DNA of 37,930 nucleotides from Gemmatimonadota bacterium (GCA_019510405.1 JAEKKK010000115.1:1-37930); one strand, 5' to 3'; numbered from the stretch's first letter, positions 16,843-24,725 are shown. Notes: a model not told the origin generated them from the sequence alone. Translations and numbers: made by a program.

Positions 16843-17079
16843 ATGCGCAAGACGCTCAAGGTTCTGTTCTACTCCGCGCTGATCCTGTTCGTCGGACTGC
16901 CCGTCGCGTTCGCGCTGTTCGTCGCCGCGATGGCGATGTTCGGCGTCGTCGTCGGCATCGGGTTCAGCATCCTCGGCCTCGTGCTCACGGCCCTCAAGTT
17001 CGCGCTGATGGTCGCGCTTCCGCTCGCGCTCCTCGTCTGGGTCGCGAAGCGACTGCTCGCTCCCGAGCGCACGTACTGA
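16843..17079 (+). CDS. Small two-helix membrane protein
   Basis: The ATG at 16843 (MRKTLKVLFYS) gives 78 residues. Two hydrophobic segments fill most of it: about residues 8-31 (LFYSALILFVGLPVAFALF and on) and about 33-66 (MFGVVVGIGFSILGLVLTAL and on). Short positively charged ends (MRKTLK and KRLLAPERTY) are compatible with both termini in the cytoplasm. The longer reading frame from GTG 16810 adds no useful sequence. A strong hairpin follows 10 bp after the stop, so it is probably a single-gene transcript. Function unknown. Confidence 0.7.
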   Translation: MRKTLKVLFYSALILFVGLPVAFALFVAAMAMFGVVVGIGFSILGLVLTALKFALMVALPLALLVWVAKRLLAPERTY

Positions 17080-17088
17080 CGTCCCACC

Positions 17089-17112
17089 GGCCGGCGCGTG
17101 AGCGCGCCGGCC
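17089..17112 (+). terminator. Hairpin terminator
   Basis: GGCCGGCGCG (17089-17098) and CGCGCCGGCC (17103-17112) pair around TGAG, followed by GTCGTTTCG. It closes the small membrane protein gene. Confidence 0.7.
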
Positions 17113-17270
17113 GTCGTTTCGCGGCCCCTCCGCCAAACCTCGCGCAGGGTCGCGTTCGGCACGCGTGTCGCAGAAGGGTGACTTCGAGGCACGGCGGCTG
17201 GCGCCGCCGCGCCCTGGCCGCGCAGATTGTGCGCCCGCTCCACCACCCGACCCGCCGACCCGTACCATCG

Positions 17271-18428
17271 ATGCCGACGCTGCGTTGTCTCTCGCTCGTT
17301 TCCCTCGTGCCCTTCGCGCTCGCCGTCGCCTGCGGTGGCTCGAATCCGCCGCCGCGCACCGACAACCCGCCGGAGGGGAGCGATCCACGCGTGGGGGCGC
17401 GTCGGGATTCCACGAGGGCGCGGCGCAACTCGGTGATCGAGAACAATCGCCCCGACGCCAGCGGCCGCGCGGGAGTGATCGTCGTGGCCAACCAGCAGGG
17501 CGCGAGCGCGACGGTCCTCGATGCCTCGAACCTCGCGACGGTCGCGACGGTGCCCGTCGGGAACGGGCCGCATGAAGTCGCGATGTCGCTCGACGGCCGA
17601 TGGGCGGTCGTCACCAACTACGGCGATCAGGCCACGCCGGGCAACACGCTCAGCGTGATCGACCTCTACGACCCCACGCCGCGCGTCGTGCGCACGATCG
17701 ATCTTGGCCAGTACGCCAGGCCGCACGGCGCCGTGTTCGTGCAGTCGGGCACGAAGATGCTCGTCACCAGCGAGACGGCCCAGAAGCTCCTCCTCGTCGA
17801 CTTCATCAGCGGCAAGGTGGACACGGCGCTCGCGACGAACGGCAAGGGATCGCACATGGTGACCGCGCAGCGCGACGGTCGGCGCGCCTGGACGGCGAAC
17901 ATCGGCGACGGCACCGTCACCGAGTACGACATCGACACCCGCACCACCAAGCGCACCTACAAGGTCGCACCGGACGACGAGTCCATTGCCGCCACCGCCG
18001 GCGGCGTGCAGGTCTGGGTCGGCAGCAACACCGCTAAGACGGTCACCGTCGTCAACGCGGCCACCGCAACGACCATCGACACCCTGAGGGGATTCGGCCG
18101 GCCGTACCGCATCGGCATCTCACGCACCGGGCGCGGCGTGTCAGTGGTGAGTGATCCCGACTCGAATCGCGTCATCCTGTACGACCTCGGGACGCGGCGG
18201 GTGCTCGCCCGGATCGACCTGGGCTCGGAGAAGGGGATCGGCAACCCGGCAACGAAGTCTCTCCCCGAGGGGATCGCCTTCGATCCCATCGCCGACTACG
18301 CCTATGTCACCCTCCACGGCACCAACCAGGTCGTCGCCATCGACCTGAGGTCCCAGAGAGTGACCGGCTTCGGGACCACGGGCGCCGGGCCGGACGGCAT
18401 CGCCTGGTCGCCCTACATCCGGCGCTAG
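17271..18428 (+). CDS. YncE-like beta-propeller lipoprotein
   Basis: The ATG at 17271 gives 385 residues with a lipoprotein signal ending at Cys21 (FALAVACGG); longer frames upstream would spoil this. After a Pro/Arg-rich linker, about 330 residues form repeated blades: ATVLDASNLATVATVPVG, NTLSVIDLYDPTPRVVRTID, KLLLVDFISGKVDTALATNG, VTEYDIDTRTTKRTYKV, VTVVNAATATTIDTLRG, NRVILYDLGTRRVLARIDLG and NQVVAIDLRSQRVTGFGTTG. This matches the YncE / lactonase-like seven-bladed propeller family. The HEVAMSLDGRWAVVTNYG motif is characteristic. Such proteins are usually periplasmic or surface binding scaffolds; no enzyme site is evident. It ends only 10 bp from a convergent gene. Confidence 0.88.
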   Translation: MPTLRCLSLVSLVPFALAVACGGSNPPPRTDNPPEGSDPRVGARRDSTRARRNSVIENNRPDASGRAGVIVVANQQGASATVLDASNLATVATVPVGNGPHEVAMSLDGRWAVVTNYGDQATPGNTLSVIDLYDPTPRVVRTIDLGQYARPHGAVFVQSGTKMLVTSETAQKLLLVDFISGKVDTALATNGKGSHMVTAQRDGRRAWTANIGDGTVTEYDIDTRTTKRTYKVAPDDESIAATAGGVQVWVGSNTAKTVTVVNAATATTIDTLRGFGRPYRIGISRTGRGVSVVSDPDSNRVILYDLGTRRVLARIDLGSEKGIGNPATKSLPEGIAFDPIADYAYVTLHGTNQVVAIDLRSQRVTGFGTTGAGPDGIAWSPYIRR

Positions 18429-18438
18429 CCGCGAACGA

Positions 18439-18990
18439 TCAGGCGGCGCCCACCGACTCGAGCCACTCGACCGCCGGCTTCCAGCTCTCGTAGTCCTGGA
18501 GCAGGACCGTGAGGAAGTAGGTCACGACGTCGTCGACGGGAAACGTCCGGGCGAGGTCGTCGGCCGCGGCGCGGAACCGCTCCGCGTCGACCTCCATGGG
18601 GCCGTTGGCTTCCGTGTCGATCCGGCCGTTCTCGTGCTTCACCCCCACCGAGTCCAGAAACGCCGCCATCATCGGCCGGCGGGTGCCCAGGTGCAGGTCC
18701 ACGAGGTACGCGCTGAGCAGCTGCACGTCGTCCAGGGGAAGCCGGGCCGCCTCACGCACCAGCTTCTCGCGCGGCCACGTCGAGACGGTCTGGGGGCGGA
18801 ACTTGAGCGCCCCCGCGACTCCTGCCCGCGTCGTGGTCTTCACCCACCCGTTCTCGTCGTCCGCCAACGAGGCGGAGATCGCGGCGGCACGCTCCTCGGC
18901 AGTGAGCGCCTTCCAGAGCTTGCGGACGGTGGTTGATCGGGGCGCGGCGGCCAGGGCGGCGAGGGCAGGTCGGAGAGTCGTCGTCGGCAT
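18439..18990 (-). CDS. Conserved-looking protein of unknown function
   Basis: The product has 183 residues starting MPTTTLRPALAALAAAP. It looks mostly helical and soluble: VRKLWKALTAEERAAAISAS, REKLVREAARLPLDDVQLLS, RFRAAADDLARTFPVDDVVT and DYESWKPAVEWLESVGAA. There is no signal peptide and no catalytic motif. The upstream part (LTAEERAAA, GWVKTTTRAGVAGALKFRPQTV) could pack as an adaptor-like domain, which is a guess. It is convergent with the YncE-like gene, whose stop is 10 bp away, leaving no room for a separate terminator. I do not recognise the family. Confidence 0.7.
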   Translation of the reverse strand: MPTTTLRPALAALAAAPRSTTVRKLWKALTAEERAAAISASLADDENGWVKTTTRAGVAGALKFRPQTVSTWPREKLVREAARLPLDDVQLLSAYLVDLHLGTRRPMMAAFLDSVGVKHENGRIDTEANGPMEVDAERFRAAADDLARTFPVDDVVTYFLTVLLQDYESWKPAVEWLESVGAA

Positions 18991-19084
18991 GAGGCGAAGC
19001 TAATCGCCCTGCATCGAGCCGTGAACGGTGTTCCGCCCTCCCGCTCGGCCGAGCTCGCTAGGGGGTCTGGAACTTGCACCCCCG

Positions 19085-19866
19085 ATGACGCTGCTCGGCG
19101 GCGCCGAACACCTGGTCGTCGGCGCCCCTCTTCGCAGCGCACTCGCGGCGCGCGTCGGTGACTCCCATCGCGCGATGGCGGACGCGATCGACGCCGGGGC
19201 ACCGATCGCCAAGGTCGTGTACCGGCTCGCCGAGTGCGCGTTCGAGGTCACGACTGATCTCGTGCCGGTGGAAGGCGACACCGCGCGCATGGTCTGCATC
19301 ATGGCGGACGTCAGCGCGCGCATCGCCGCCGAGCGAGAGCGCGAGGCCCTGCTCCTCGCGGCCGAACGCGCGCGACTCGAGGCGGAAGCGGCGAACCAGG
19401 CGAAGAGCGAGTTCCTCGCCATGTGATGAGCCACGAGCTGCTTACGCCGCTCAATGCGATCGGCGGCTACGCGCAGCTCCTGGAGCTCGGCATCCGCGGT
19501 ACGGTGACCGAACAGCAGCGCGTCGACCTCGAGCGGATCATGCGGAGCCAGACGTATCTGCTCTCGCTCGTCATCGATGTGCTCAACTTCGCGAAGATCG
19601 AGAGCGGACATCTCCAGGTGGAGCTCGAGGACCTCGCCGTGGACGAGCTCCTGAGCGGCACGAGCGACTTCGTGCGCCCGCAGCTGCGCGAGCGCAGCCT
19701 CTCGTTCGCGCTCTGCTCCTGCCGCTACAAGCGCGAGCAGGAAGGGATCGGCCTCGGCCTCGCCATCAGCCGCGAGCTCGCGCGGGCGATGGACGGTGAC
19801 CTCACCGTCGAGAGCAGCGAGGGCCAGGGGAGCATCTTCGTGCTGCGGCTGCCCAGGGCGGGGTAG
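19085..19866 (+). pseudogene. Decayed PAS/histidine kinase with a frameshift and an internal deletion
   Basis: Two frames together spell a histidine kinase. The first (from about ATG 19085) encodes a shortened PAS-like end and a coiled coil to AKSEFLAM, then TGA at 19424-19426. The second, shifted frame starts at GTG 19423 and resumes [19 protein letters not shown], the phospho-acceptor helix. Kinases of this type normally read [19 protein letters not shown], so the junction ATGTGATG looks like a 2-bp insertion. The expected Arg is also Leu. The HATPase domain is mostly missing: after [16 protein letters not shown] the frame jumps to [19 protein letters not shown], losing the Asn box and first Gly box. 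Without these it cannot bind ATP normally. The overlapping stop/start could in principle couple two proteins. Confidence 0.8.
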
Positions 19867-19913
19867 GACACCGTGTCCGGACGCGCGCCCGACCGTCGCG
19901 GCTCCGGGGGCGC

Positions 19914-19925
19914 TATATTTCTCCC
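19914..19925 (+). promoter_or_regulatory. -10 box of a leaderless panD transcript
   Basis: TATATT (19914-19919) matches 5 of 6 consensus bases. The ATG at 19926 begins 7 bp after its last base, exactly where transcription should start. No ribosome site is present. Confidence 0.6.
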
Positions 19926-20285
19926 ATGCGTCGTACCCTCTGCAAATCGAAGATCCACCGCGCCACCCTCACCGGCGCGGACCTCAACTACGAGGGCAGC
20001 CTCACGCTCGACCGCGCCCTGATGGACGCCGCCGACATGCTGCCCTACGAGCGCGTGCAGGTCGTCAACGTCAACAATGGCGCGCGGCTCGAGACCTATC
20101 TCATCCCGGGCGACGCCGGCTCCGGGGTCGTCCAGCTCAACGGTGCCGGCGCCCGTCTCGGCTCGCCCGGCGACATCGTCATCCTCATGACGTACGCCGA
20201 GTTCGAGGACGACGAGGTGGATGACCGATTCATGCCTCGCGTCGTCTGGGTCGACGAGAAGAATCGCATGCTTCCACGCGACTGA
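19926..20285 (+). CDS. panD: Aspartate 1-decarboxylase
   Basis: A cytoplasmic pyruvoyl enzyme that decarboxylates L-aspartate to beta-alanine for pantothenate and coenzyme A synthesis. It has 119 residues, normal for the family. The self-cleavage site is Gly24-Ser25 in NYEGSLTLD; Ser25 becomes the pyruvoyl group. Family motifs [36 protein letters not shown] and AARLGSPGD-like ([19 protein letters not shown]) are present. Other pantothenate genes are not next to it. Its start codon coincides with the predicted transcript start, so translation is probably leaderless. Confidence 0.97.
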   Translation: MRRTLCKSKIHRATLTGADLNYEGSLTLDRALMDAADMLPYERVQVVNVNNGARLETYLIPGDAGSGVVQLNGAGARLGSPGDIVILMTYAEFEDDEVDDRFMPRVVWVDEKNRMLPRD

Positions 20286-20351
20286 TCTTCGCGGCCCCTC
20301 GCGCCGAGACTTGATCGAGCAGCACCGTAGCACCGTTCCAACCCTTCCCCG

Positions 20352-20412
20352 GCACCGGTTGTCCTAGTCGGTGCACGCCCTTCCGGCGCAGCGCTCCGCT
20401 CGCCGCCGGAAG
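20352..20412 (+). promoter_or_regulatory. Two hairpins upstream of the DUF5916 gene
   Basis: GCACCG/CGGTGC (20352-20357 and 20369-20374) and CTTCCGGCG/CGCCGGAAG (20380-20388 and 20404-20412) lie in the 144-bp gap before the ATG at 20430. The second arm ends 17 bp before the start. They may terminate panD transcription or structure the leader. Confidence 0.4.
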
Positions 20413-20429
20413 CGCCCCCCAATCGTCAG

Positions 20430-23105
20430 ATGACTGTCCCTCGACACGCCCCTCTCCGGCGGAGCGCGCTGCTCGCGCTCGCGCTGCTCCTTGCCTCCGC
20501 TCCCGCCGCGCTCGCGCAGGGCGTCTCTCCGTATGTCGTGGCGGCGTCCGGCACGCCGGCCGAGCCGCCCCCGGCGCGGTCGGAGCGGGCCACCGTCACC
20601 GCCGCCGTCGCCACCCGGGCCAACGTTGCACCCGTGCTCGACGGCCGCACGGATGACGCGGCGTGGGCCAGCGCGCAGATCATCGATCAGTTCCTGCAGT
20701 ACGAGCCGAATGAAGGGCAGGAGAGCCGCTTCCGCACCGAGGCGCGCGTCACCTTCGACGACCGGTACCTGTACGTGCTCGCGCGCATGTTCGATCCCGC
20801 GCCCGACAGCATCGTGTCGCTCCTGTCGCGGCGCGATGTGCGCACGGCGTCCGAGCAGCTCAAGATCATCGTCGATTCGTACAACGACAAGAAAACCGGC
20901 TACGAGTTCATCGTGAACCCGGCCGGCGTGAAGCGCGACTTCTCCGTCTCCAACGACAACAACGAGGACGCGTCGTGGGATGGCGTGTGGGACGTCGCGA
21001 CACGCATCGATTCGCTCGGCTGGGTCGCCGAGTTCCGGATTCCGTTCAGCCAGATCCGCTTCGCGCCCGGCGCCGAGCACACCTTCGGGTTGCTCATCGC
21101 CCGCGACGTCGCGCGCACCGGTGAGCGCATCTCGTGGCCGCTGCTCAGCCGCAAGAAGAATGGCTACGTGTCACAGGCGGGAACGCTGAGCGGCATCGGC
21201 GGCCTGCCGACGCCGCGCCGCGTCGAGCTCTCGCCGTACGTCGTGATGAAGAACGGCACGCGCGACTATGGTGCGCCGCGCGAGGGCGGGCTGTCGCGCT
21301 ACGACCATCCGAGCCAGGCCACCGTGGGCGCCGATTTCAAGGTCGGGTTGTCGTCGAACCTGACGCTCGACGCGACGATCAACCCCGACTTCGGGCAGGT
21401 CGAGGCGGATCCGGCCCAGCTCAACCTCACCGCGTTCGAGACCTTCTACAGCGAGCGTCGCCCCTTCTTTCTCGAGGGCGCGGGCATCTTCAAGTTCAAC
21501 ACCAACTGTGGCGACATCGACAGCGGCTGCACGGGGCTGTTCTACTCGCGCCGCATCGGTCGCCGCCCGCAGCTGGCCGACGACTACGGCGACGCGACCA
21601 GTCCGACCGCCACGCCGATCGCCACGGCCGCGAAGCTCACCGGCCGCCTCGCCAACGGATTCTCGATCGGTGTGCTCGACGCCGTCACCGAGCGCGTCGA
21701 CGGCGTCGCGATGCTGGACGGCACCCGTCCCGCCATCGAGCCGCGCACCAACTACAGCGTGGTCCGCGTGCAGCGCGACCAGGCCGACGGCCGCGGCGAC
21801 TTCGGCCTCATGCTCACCGGCGTGAACCGGGCGCTCGATGCCGGCGGGTCGCCCTTCCTCACGAACAGCGCGTACTCGGGCGGCCTGGATTTCCGCCGCC
21901 GCTTCGTCGGCAACAACTACGAGCTGCGCAGCTTCATTGCGGCGAGCGACGTTCGCGGGTCGGCCGAGGCGATCGCGGCACTGCAGAGCAACACCGTGCA
22001 CGCCTTCCAGCGCCCCGACGATCGCGTCACGTACGACCCGACGCGCACCGAGATGCGGGGCGACGCGGAGCGCGTGTCGCTGAGCAAGTTCGGCGGCGGC
22101 ATCACGCGGTTCCAGTCCGTCTACCAGCGCTTCTCACCCGGCTTCGAGACGAACGACATCGGCTACCAGCAGCGCGCCGATCAGCAGCTGTTCCGCAACT
22201 GGTTCGCGCTCCAGTTCCAGAACCCGACGAAGTTCTATCGTAAGGCCTTCTTCAACTTCAACGCGCAGGAGCGTTGGTCGACGGAAGGGCTCGTGCTCGG
22301 CAACGGGGTGAACCACAACTTCCACATCCAGCTGCCGAGCCAGTGGTGGGTGCACTTCGGCATGAACGTGAACGACCTGCTGCCCTCGTACGGCGATCGT
22401 GATGCGCGCGGCGGACCGGCGCTTCGCCACTCGAAGAACGTGAACGGGTGGACCGGCTTCGAGACCGACGACCGCAAGGCGCTCTCGTATTCCGTGTTCA
22501 CTTCCTGGTGGAAGGCCGACGCCGGCCACTCGTGGGGGATGGACGGCGGGCCGGGCGTCAACCTGCGCGTCTCGAGCCGGTTCTCCGCGTCGATGGACTT
22601 CAACTACAGCCGCAACGTCGACGACGGCCAGTTCTACGCCAGCTACGGTGACATCGGCAGCGACACGACCCACTACACCTTCGCCCGGCTCGACCAGACG
22701 ACCATCGGCATCAGCTCGCGGATCAACTTCACCGCCACGCCGAACCTGTCGTTCCAGTTCTACGGCCAGCCGTACGTGTCCAACGGCACCTACGCCGACT
22801 GGCGCGAGCTCGATCAGCCGCGCTCGAGCGACTACGACCGCCGCATGAAGAAGTACGGTACGACGTCGGGGATCTTCGACGGCTTCAACTACCGCGAGTT
22901 CCGCTCGAACGCCGTCATGCGGTACGAGTACCGCCCGGGCAGCGCGCTGTTCGTCGTGTGGCAGCAGGGCCGCGGCGACTACCTCGTGCGCACCGATGCC
23001 GGCTACAACGAGGGCTACGACTTTCGCCGCGACTACGGCGCGACCTTCCGGAGCCACCCGAACAACACGTTCCTCGTGAAGTGGAGCTACTGGTTGAATC
23101 CGTAA
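20430..23105 (+). CDS. DUF5916-family outer-membrane protein with a CBM9-like N-terminal domain
   Basis: The protein has 891 residues. A signal peptide (LLALALLLASAPAALAQG) is followed by a carbohydrate-binding-module-9-like sandwich at about residues 65-260: VLDGRTDDAAW, TEARVTFDDRYLYVLARMFD, GYEFIVNPAGVKRDFSVS, DGVWDVATRIDSLGWVAEFR and IPFSQIRFAPG. The remaining 600 residues are the DUF5916 region with FNLTAFETFYSERRPFFLEG-type sequence (LTAFETFYSERRPFFLEGAG) and many alternating amphipathic strands ending in KWSYWLNP, which fits a membrane barrel. Members are common in Bacteroidota and Gemmatimonadota; their function is not firmly known, though a link to glycan or peptide processing is often suggested. 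It seems to be a single-gene unit. Confidence 0.9.
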   Translation: MTVPRHAPLRRSALLALALLLASAPAALAQGVSPYVVAASGTPAEPPPARSERATVTAAVATRANVAPVLDGRTDDAAWASAQIIDQFLQYEPNEGQESRFRTEARVTFDDRYLYVLARMFDPAPDSIVSLLSRRDVRTASEQLKIIVDSYNDKKTGYEFIVNPAGVKRDFSVSNDNNEDASWDGVWDVATRIDSLGWVAEFRIPFSQIRFAPGAEHTFGLLIARDVARTGERISWPLLSRKKNGYVSQAGTLSGIGGLPTPRRVELSPYVVMKNGTRDYGAPREGGLSRYDHPSQATVGADFKVGLSSNLTLDATINPDFGQVEADPAQLNLTAFETFYSERRPFFLEGAGIFKFNTNCGDIDSGCTGLFYSRRIGRRPQLADDYGDATSPTATPIATAAKLTGRLANGFSIGVLDAVTERVDGVAMLDGTRPAIEPRTNYSVVRVQRDQADGRGDFGLMLTGVNRALDAGGSPFLTNSAYSGGLDFRRRFVGNNYELRSFIAASDVRGSAEAIAALQSNTVHAFQRPDDRVTYDPTRTEMRGDAERVSLSKFGGGITRFQSVYQRFSPGFETNDIGYQQRADQQLFRNWFALQFQNPTKFYRKAFFNFNAQERWSTEGLVLGNGVNHNFHIQLPSQWWVHFGMNVNDLLPSYGDRDARGGPALRHSKNVNGWTGFETDDRKALSYSVFTSWWKADAGHSWGMDGGPGVNLRVSSRFSASMDFNYSRNVDDGQFYASYGDIGSDTTHYTFARLDQTTIGISSRINFTATPNLSFQFYGQPYVSNGTYADWRELDQPRSSDYDRRMKKYGTTSGIFDGFNYREFRSNAVMRYEYRPGSALFVVWQQGRGDYLVRTDAGYNEGYDFRRDYGATFRSHPNNTFLVKWSYWLNP

Positions 23106-23122
23106 GGCGCGCCTGGCGCGCC
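23106..23122. repeat. Duplicated GGCGCGCC palindrome right after the stop
   Basis: Two copies of the palindrome GGCGCGCC (23106-23113 and 23115-23122) directly follow the TAA. The pair can fold as a hairpin and may end transcription. Confidence 0.5.
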
Positions 23123-23154
23123 TGTGGCGCCGTGAACGGTTTCGGTTGTCGGTT

Positions 23155-23183
23155 GGGGTCAGAGTCGATTCGACTCTGACCCC
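23155..23183. repeat. Perfect palindrome of the GGGGTCAGAGTCG family
   Basis: Fourteen-base arms (23155-23168 and 23170-23183), with left arm GGGGTCAGAGTCGA, are exact complements around one T. It is followed by TTGCCG. Position after a 3' end allows a terminator role. Confidence 0.9.
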
Positions 23184-23306
23184 TTGCCGCTCCGGAGCAT
23201 TCCCGAGTCCGCCGATCACCGTTCACCGACACGGACCCATCGTAGGAACTATGCCCCCTGTTCAGAACTTTCTTCACGCAAGGTGTACTAAGAGGCAAAG
23301 GCTCCC

Positions 23307-23312
23307 AGGAGG
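23307..23312 (+). promoter_or_regulatory. Strong ribosome site fixing a TTG start
   Basis: AGGAGG ends 6 bp before TTG 23319. It is the most consensus-like ribosome site in the window and decides the start of the small gene. A TACTAA hexamer at 23286-23291 may be the -10 box. Confidence 0.75.
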
Positions 23313-23318
23313 CCCTCA

Positions 23319-23555
23319 TTGTCCAGATTTCAGTTTGCGATCAGCTCTGGCCCAGAGTCAGTCCGCCAGGCCGGAGTCGTGGAAAGCGATTCATTCAGCG
23401 AAGCCGTCGTGCTGCTCGGCGAGAAGATCCCGGTTCGTACCGGTGACTCGCTGGAGATCGGCGTGAGCGGCTTTCCCCCAGCCCGCTTCTTCTGCGCCAG
23501 CGCGATCAAGGGCACCAGCCCCGTGTGGGTGCCGGAAGGGAAGATGGCGGCGTAG
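23319..23555 (+). CDS. 78-residue protein of unknown function
   Basis: It starts at TTG 23319 (MSRFQFAISSGPESVRQAG), supported by a consensus AGGAGG six bases upstream. The body (VVESDSFSEAVVLLGEKIPV, GDSLEIGVSGFPPARFFCAS, GTSPVWVPEGKMAA) reads as a small beta-rich domain with no signal peptide or membrane helix. One Cys is present. The combination of a rare start and an ideal ribosome site suggests high, controlled expression, which is inference. It is monocistronic: a large hairpin follows and the next gene is convergent. I do not recognise the family. Confidence 0.75.
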   Translation: MSRFQFAISSGPESVRQAGVVESDSFSEAVVLLGEKIPVRTGDSLEIGVSGFPPARFFCASAIKGTSPVWVPEGKMAA

Positions 23556-23560
23556 CACAG

Positions 23561-23584
23561 GTGAGTCAGTGAGTCAGTGAGTTG
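23561..23584 (+). repeat. Tandem octamer (GTGAGTCA), three copies
   Basis: Two exact copies and one variant (GTGAGTTG) begin 5 bp after the stop of the 78-residue gene. Confidence 0.85.
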
Positions 23585-23586
23585 GT

Positions 23587-23624
23587 AAACGGCCTCGGGA
23601 AGCAGATGCTTCCCGAGGCCGTTT
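23587..23624. terminator. Perfect 18-bp-stem terminator between convergent genes
   Basis: Arms 23587-23604 and 23607-23624 are exact complements (core CGGCCTCGGGAAGC) around GA. AAA and TTT at the two ends make it a terminator in both directions. Confidence 0.9.
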
Positions 23625-23626
23625 CT

Positions 23627-23657
23627 CATCCCCTCATCCCCTCATCCCCTCATCCCC
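23627..23657 (+). repeat. Tandem octamer (CATCCCCT), almost four copies
   Basis: Units at 23627, 23635, 23643 and 23651; the last ends in G instead of T. It lies between the terminator and the stop of the DUF4097 gene and resembles the array at 4476-4499. Confidence 0.9.
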
Positions 23658-23662
23658 GCAAA

Positions 23663-24565
23663 TCACCCTTTGCGGATCTCGAACTCTCCATTCCCCGTCT
23701 CCAGCCGCAGCATCGGGCCCCCCTCGCCGATCGTCGCGCGGACGTGCCGCGGACTCAGCTGCCCCTTCACCTTGAGGTCGAAGTCCGAGCGGATCGTGCC
23801 GTTCCCAGTCGTCGCGTCCAGCTCGCCGTTGTAGTTCGCCGGCAGGGTCAGCTTCACGTCGCCGCTGCCCGTGTGGAACGACATGTCTTCCTTCGCGCGC
23901 AGCGCCGACATCCGGACGTCGATGTCGCCGTTGCCACTGCTCACCTCGACCGGGCCCTCCGCCGTCACGATGTCCACGTCGCCGTTGCCCGTCGAGACGC
24001 GCACGCGCGCCTTCGCGTTCCGGACGTCGACGTCGCCGTTGCCCGTCGAGACGTTCACCGTGCCCTGCGTCTCGCCGATGTGCACACGACCGTTCCCGGT
24101 CGACGCCTGCACCTCGCTCCCCGCGCCATCCACGTTCAGCGCGCCGTTCCCCGTGGCCACCTTGAGGCGGAGGTTGCGCGGGATGAGCACGGTCATCACG
24201 ACGGTCACCTGCCGATTGCGCCAGCCGTGATCCCCACGGCGGTCGCCATCGCACGAATCGTCATTCTGCGTCGAGCAGATGCTCACGTCGCCATTGCTCG
24301 ACTTCTGCACCTCGAAGGCGACGTCGGTGACCTCGCCCCCGCCGCGCACCCGCTTCTCGGCGCGCAGCTCGACCGTATTCCCCGTGGCCGGCCGCACATC
24401 GATCGGGCCGTTGAAGTTCTTCACCGTGAACTGGCCGCCGGCGGGGATCGTCCCCTGCCACGTGTACACCGTTTCGTTGCGGCCAACGAGCTGGGCGTCC
24501 GCGACGGCGGAGATGGCGCCAGTCAGCGACAGGGTGAGCAGGAGGGCCGGGAGAGTCGATCGCAT
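23663..24565 (-). CDS. DUF4097-family secreted beta-helical protein
   Basis: The ATG at 24565 (MRSTLPALLLTLSLTGAISA) gives 300 residues with a signal peptide cleaved near VADAQ; a GTG three codons upstream is possible. After FTVKNFNGPIDVRPATGNTV, the chain is built from short strands ending in a T-G-N-G turn: KVATGNGALNVDG, QASTGNGRVHIGE, NVSTGNGDVDVRN, RVSTGNGDVDIVT, EVSSGNGDIDVRM, SFHTGSGDVKLTL, DATTGNGTIRSDF and LETGNGEFEIRKG. This stacked repeat is characteristic of DUF4097 proteins, thought to form a beta-solenoid in the envelope. A loop with Cys-Ser-Thr-Gln-Asn-Asp-Asp-Ser-Cys could be a disulfide. The role is unknown. Confidence 0.92.
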   Translation of the reverse strand: MRSTLPALLLTLSLTGAISAVADAQLVGRNETVYTWQGTIPAGGQFTVKNFNGPIDVRPATGNTVELRAEKRVRGGGEVTDVAFEVQKSSNGDVSICSTQNDDSCDGDRRGDHGWRNRQVTVVMTVLIPRNLRLKVATGNGALNVDGAGSEVQASTGNGRVHIGETQGTVNVSTGNGDVDVRNAKARVRVSTGNGDVDIVTAEGPVEVSSGNGDIDVRMSALRAKEDMSFHTGSGDVKLTLPANYNGELDATTGNGTIRSDFDLKVKGQLSPRHVRATIGEGGPMLRLETGNGEFEIRKG

Positions 24566-24663
24566 CGCAATCACGTGGTCGAAGGGTAGGGACGGAATGC
24601 CACGAGGGTGCGACAGCCGAGACGGCCCCAGGGTTGAAACGGTTTCACTCCCACTCGAAAGAG

Positions 24664-24696
24664 CTTGGGGTCAGAGTCGGCGACTCTGACCCCAAG
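24664..24696. repeat. Perfect palindrome of the GGGGTCAGAGTCG family
   Basis: Sixteen-base arms (24664-24679 and 24681-24696), with left arm CTTGGGGTCAGAGTCG, are exact complements around one G. It lies 29 bp after the stop of a minus-strand lipoprotein gene. Confidence 0.92.
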
Positions 24697-24725
24697 GGGC
24701 CCCACCTACCTTCGACGACGCCTGC

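Noticed and set aside
23561-23657. CRISPR-like array
   Set aside because: Units are 8 bp with no spacers, so these are simple tandem repeats, not a CRISPR array.
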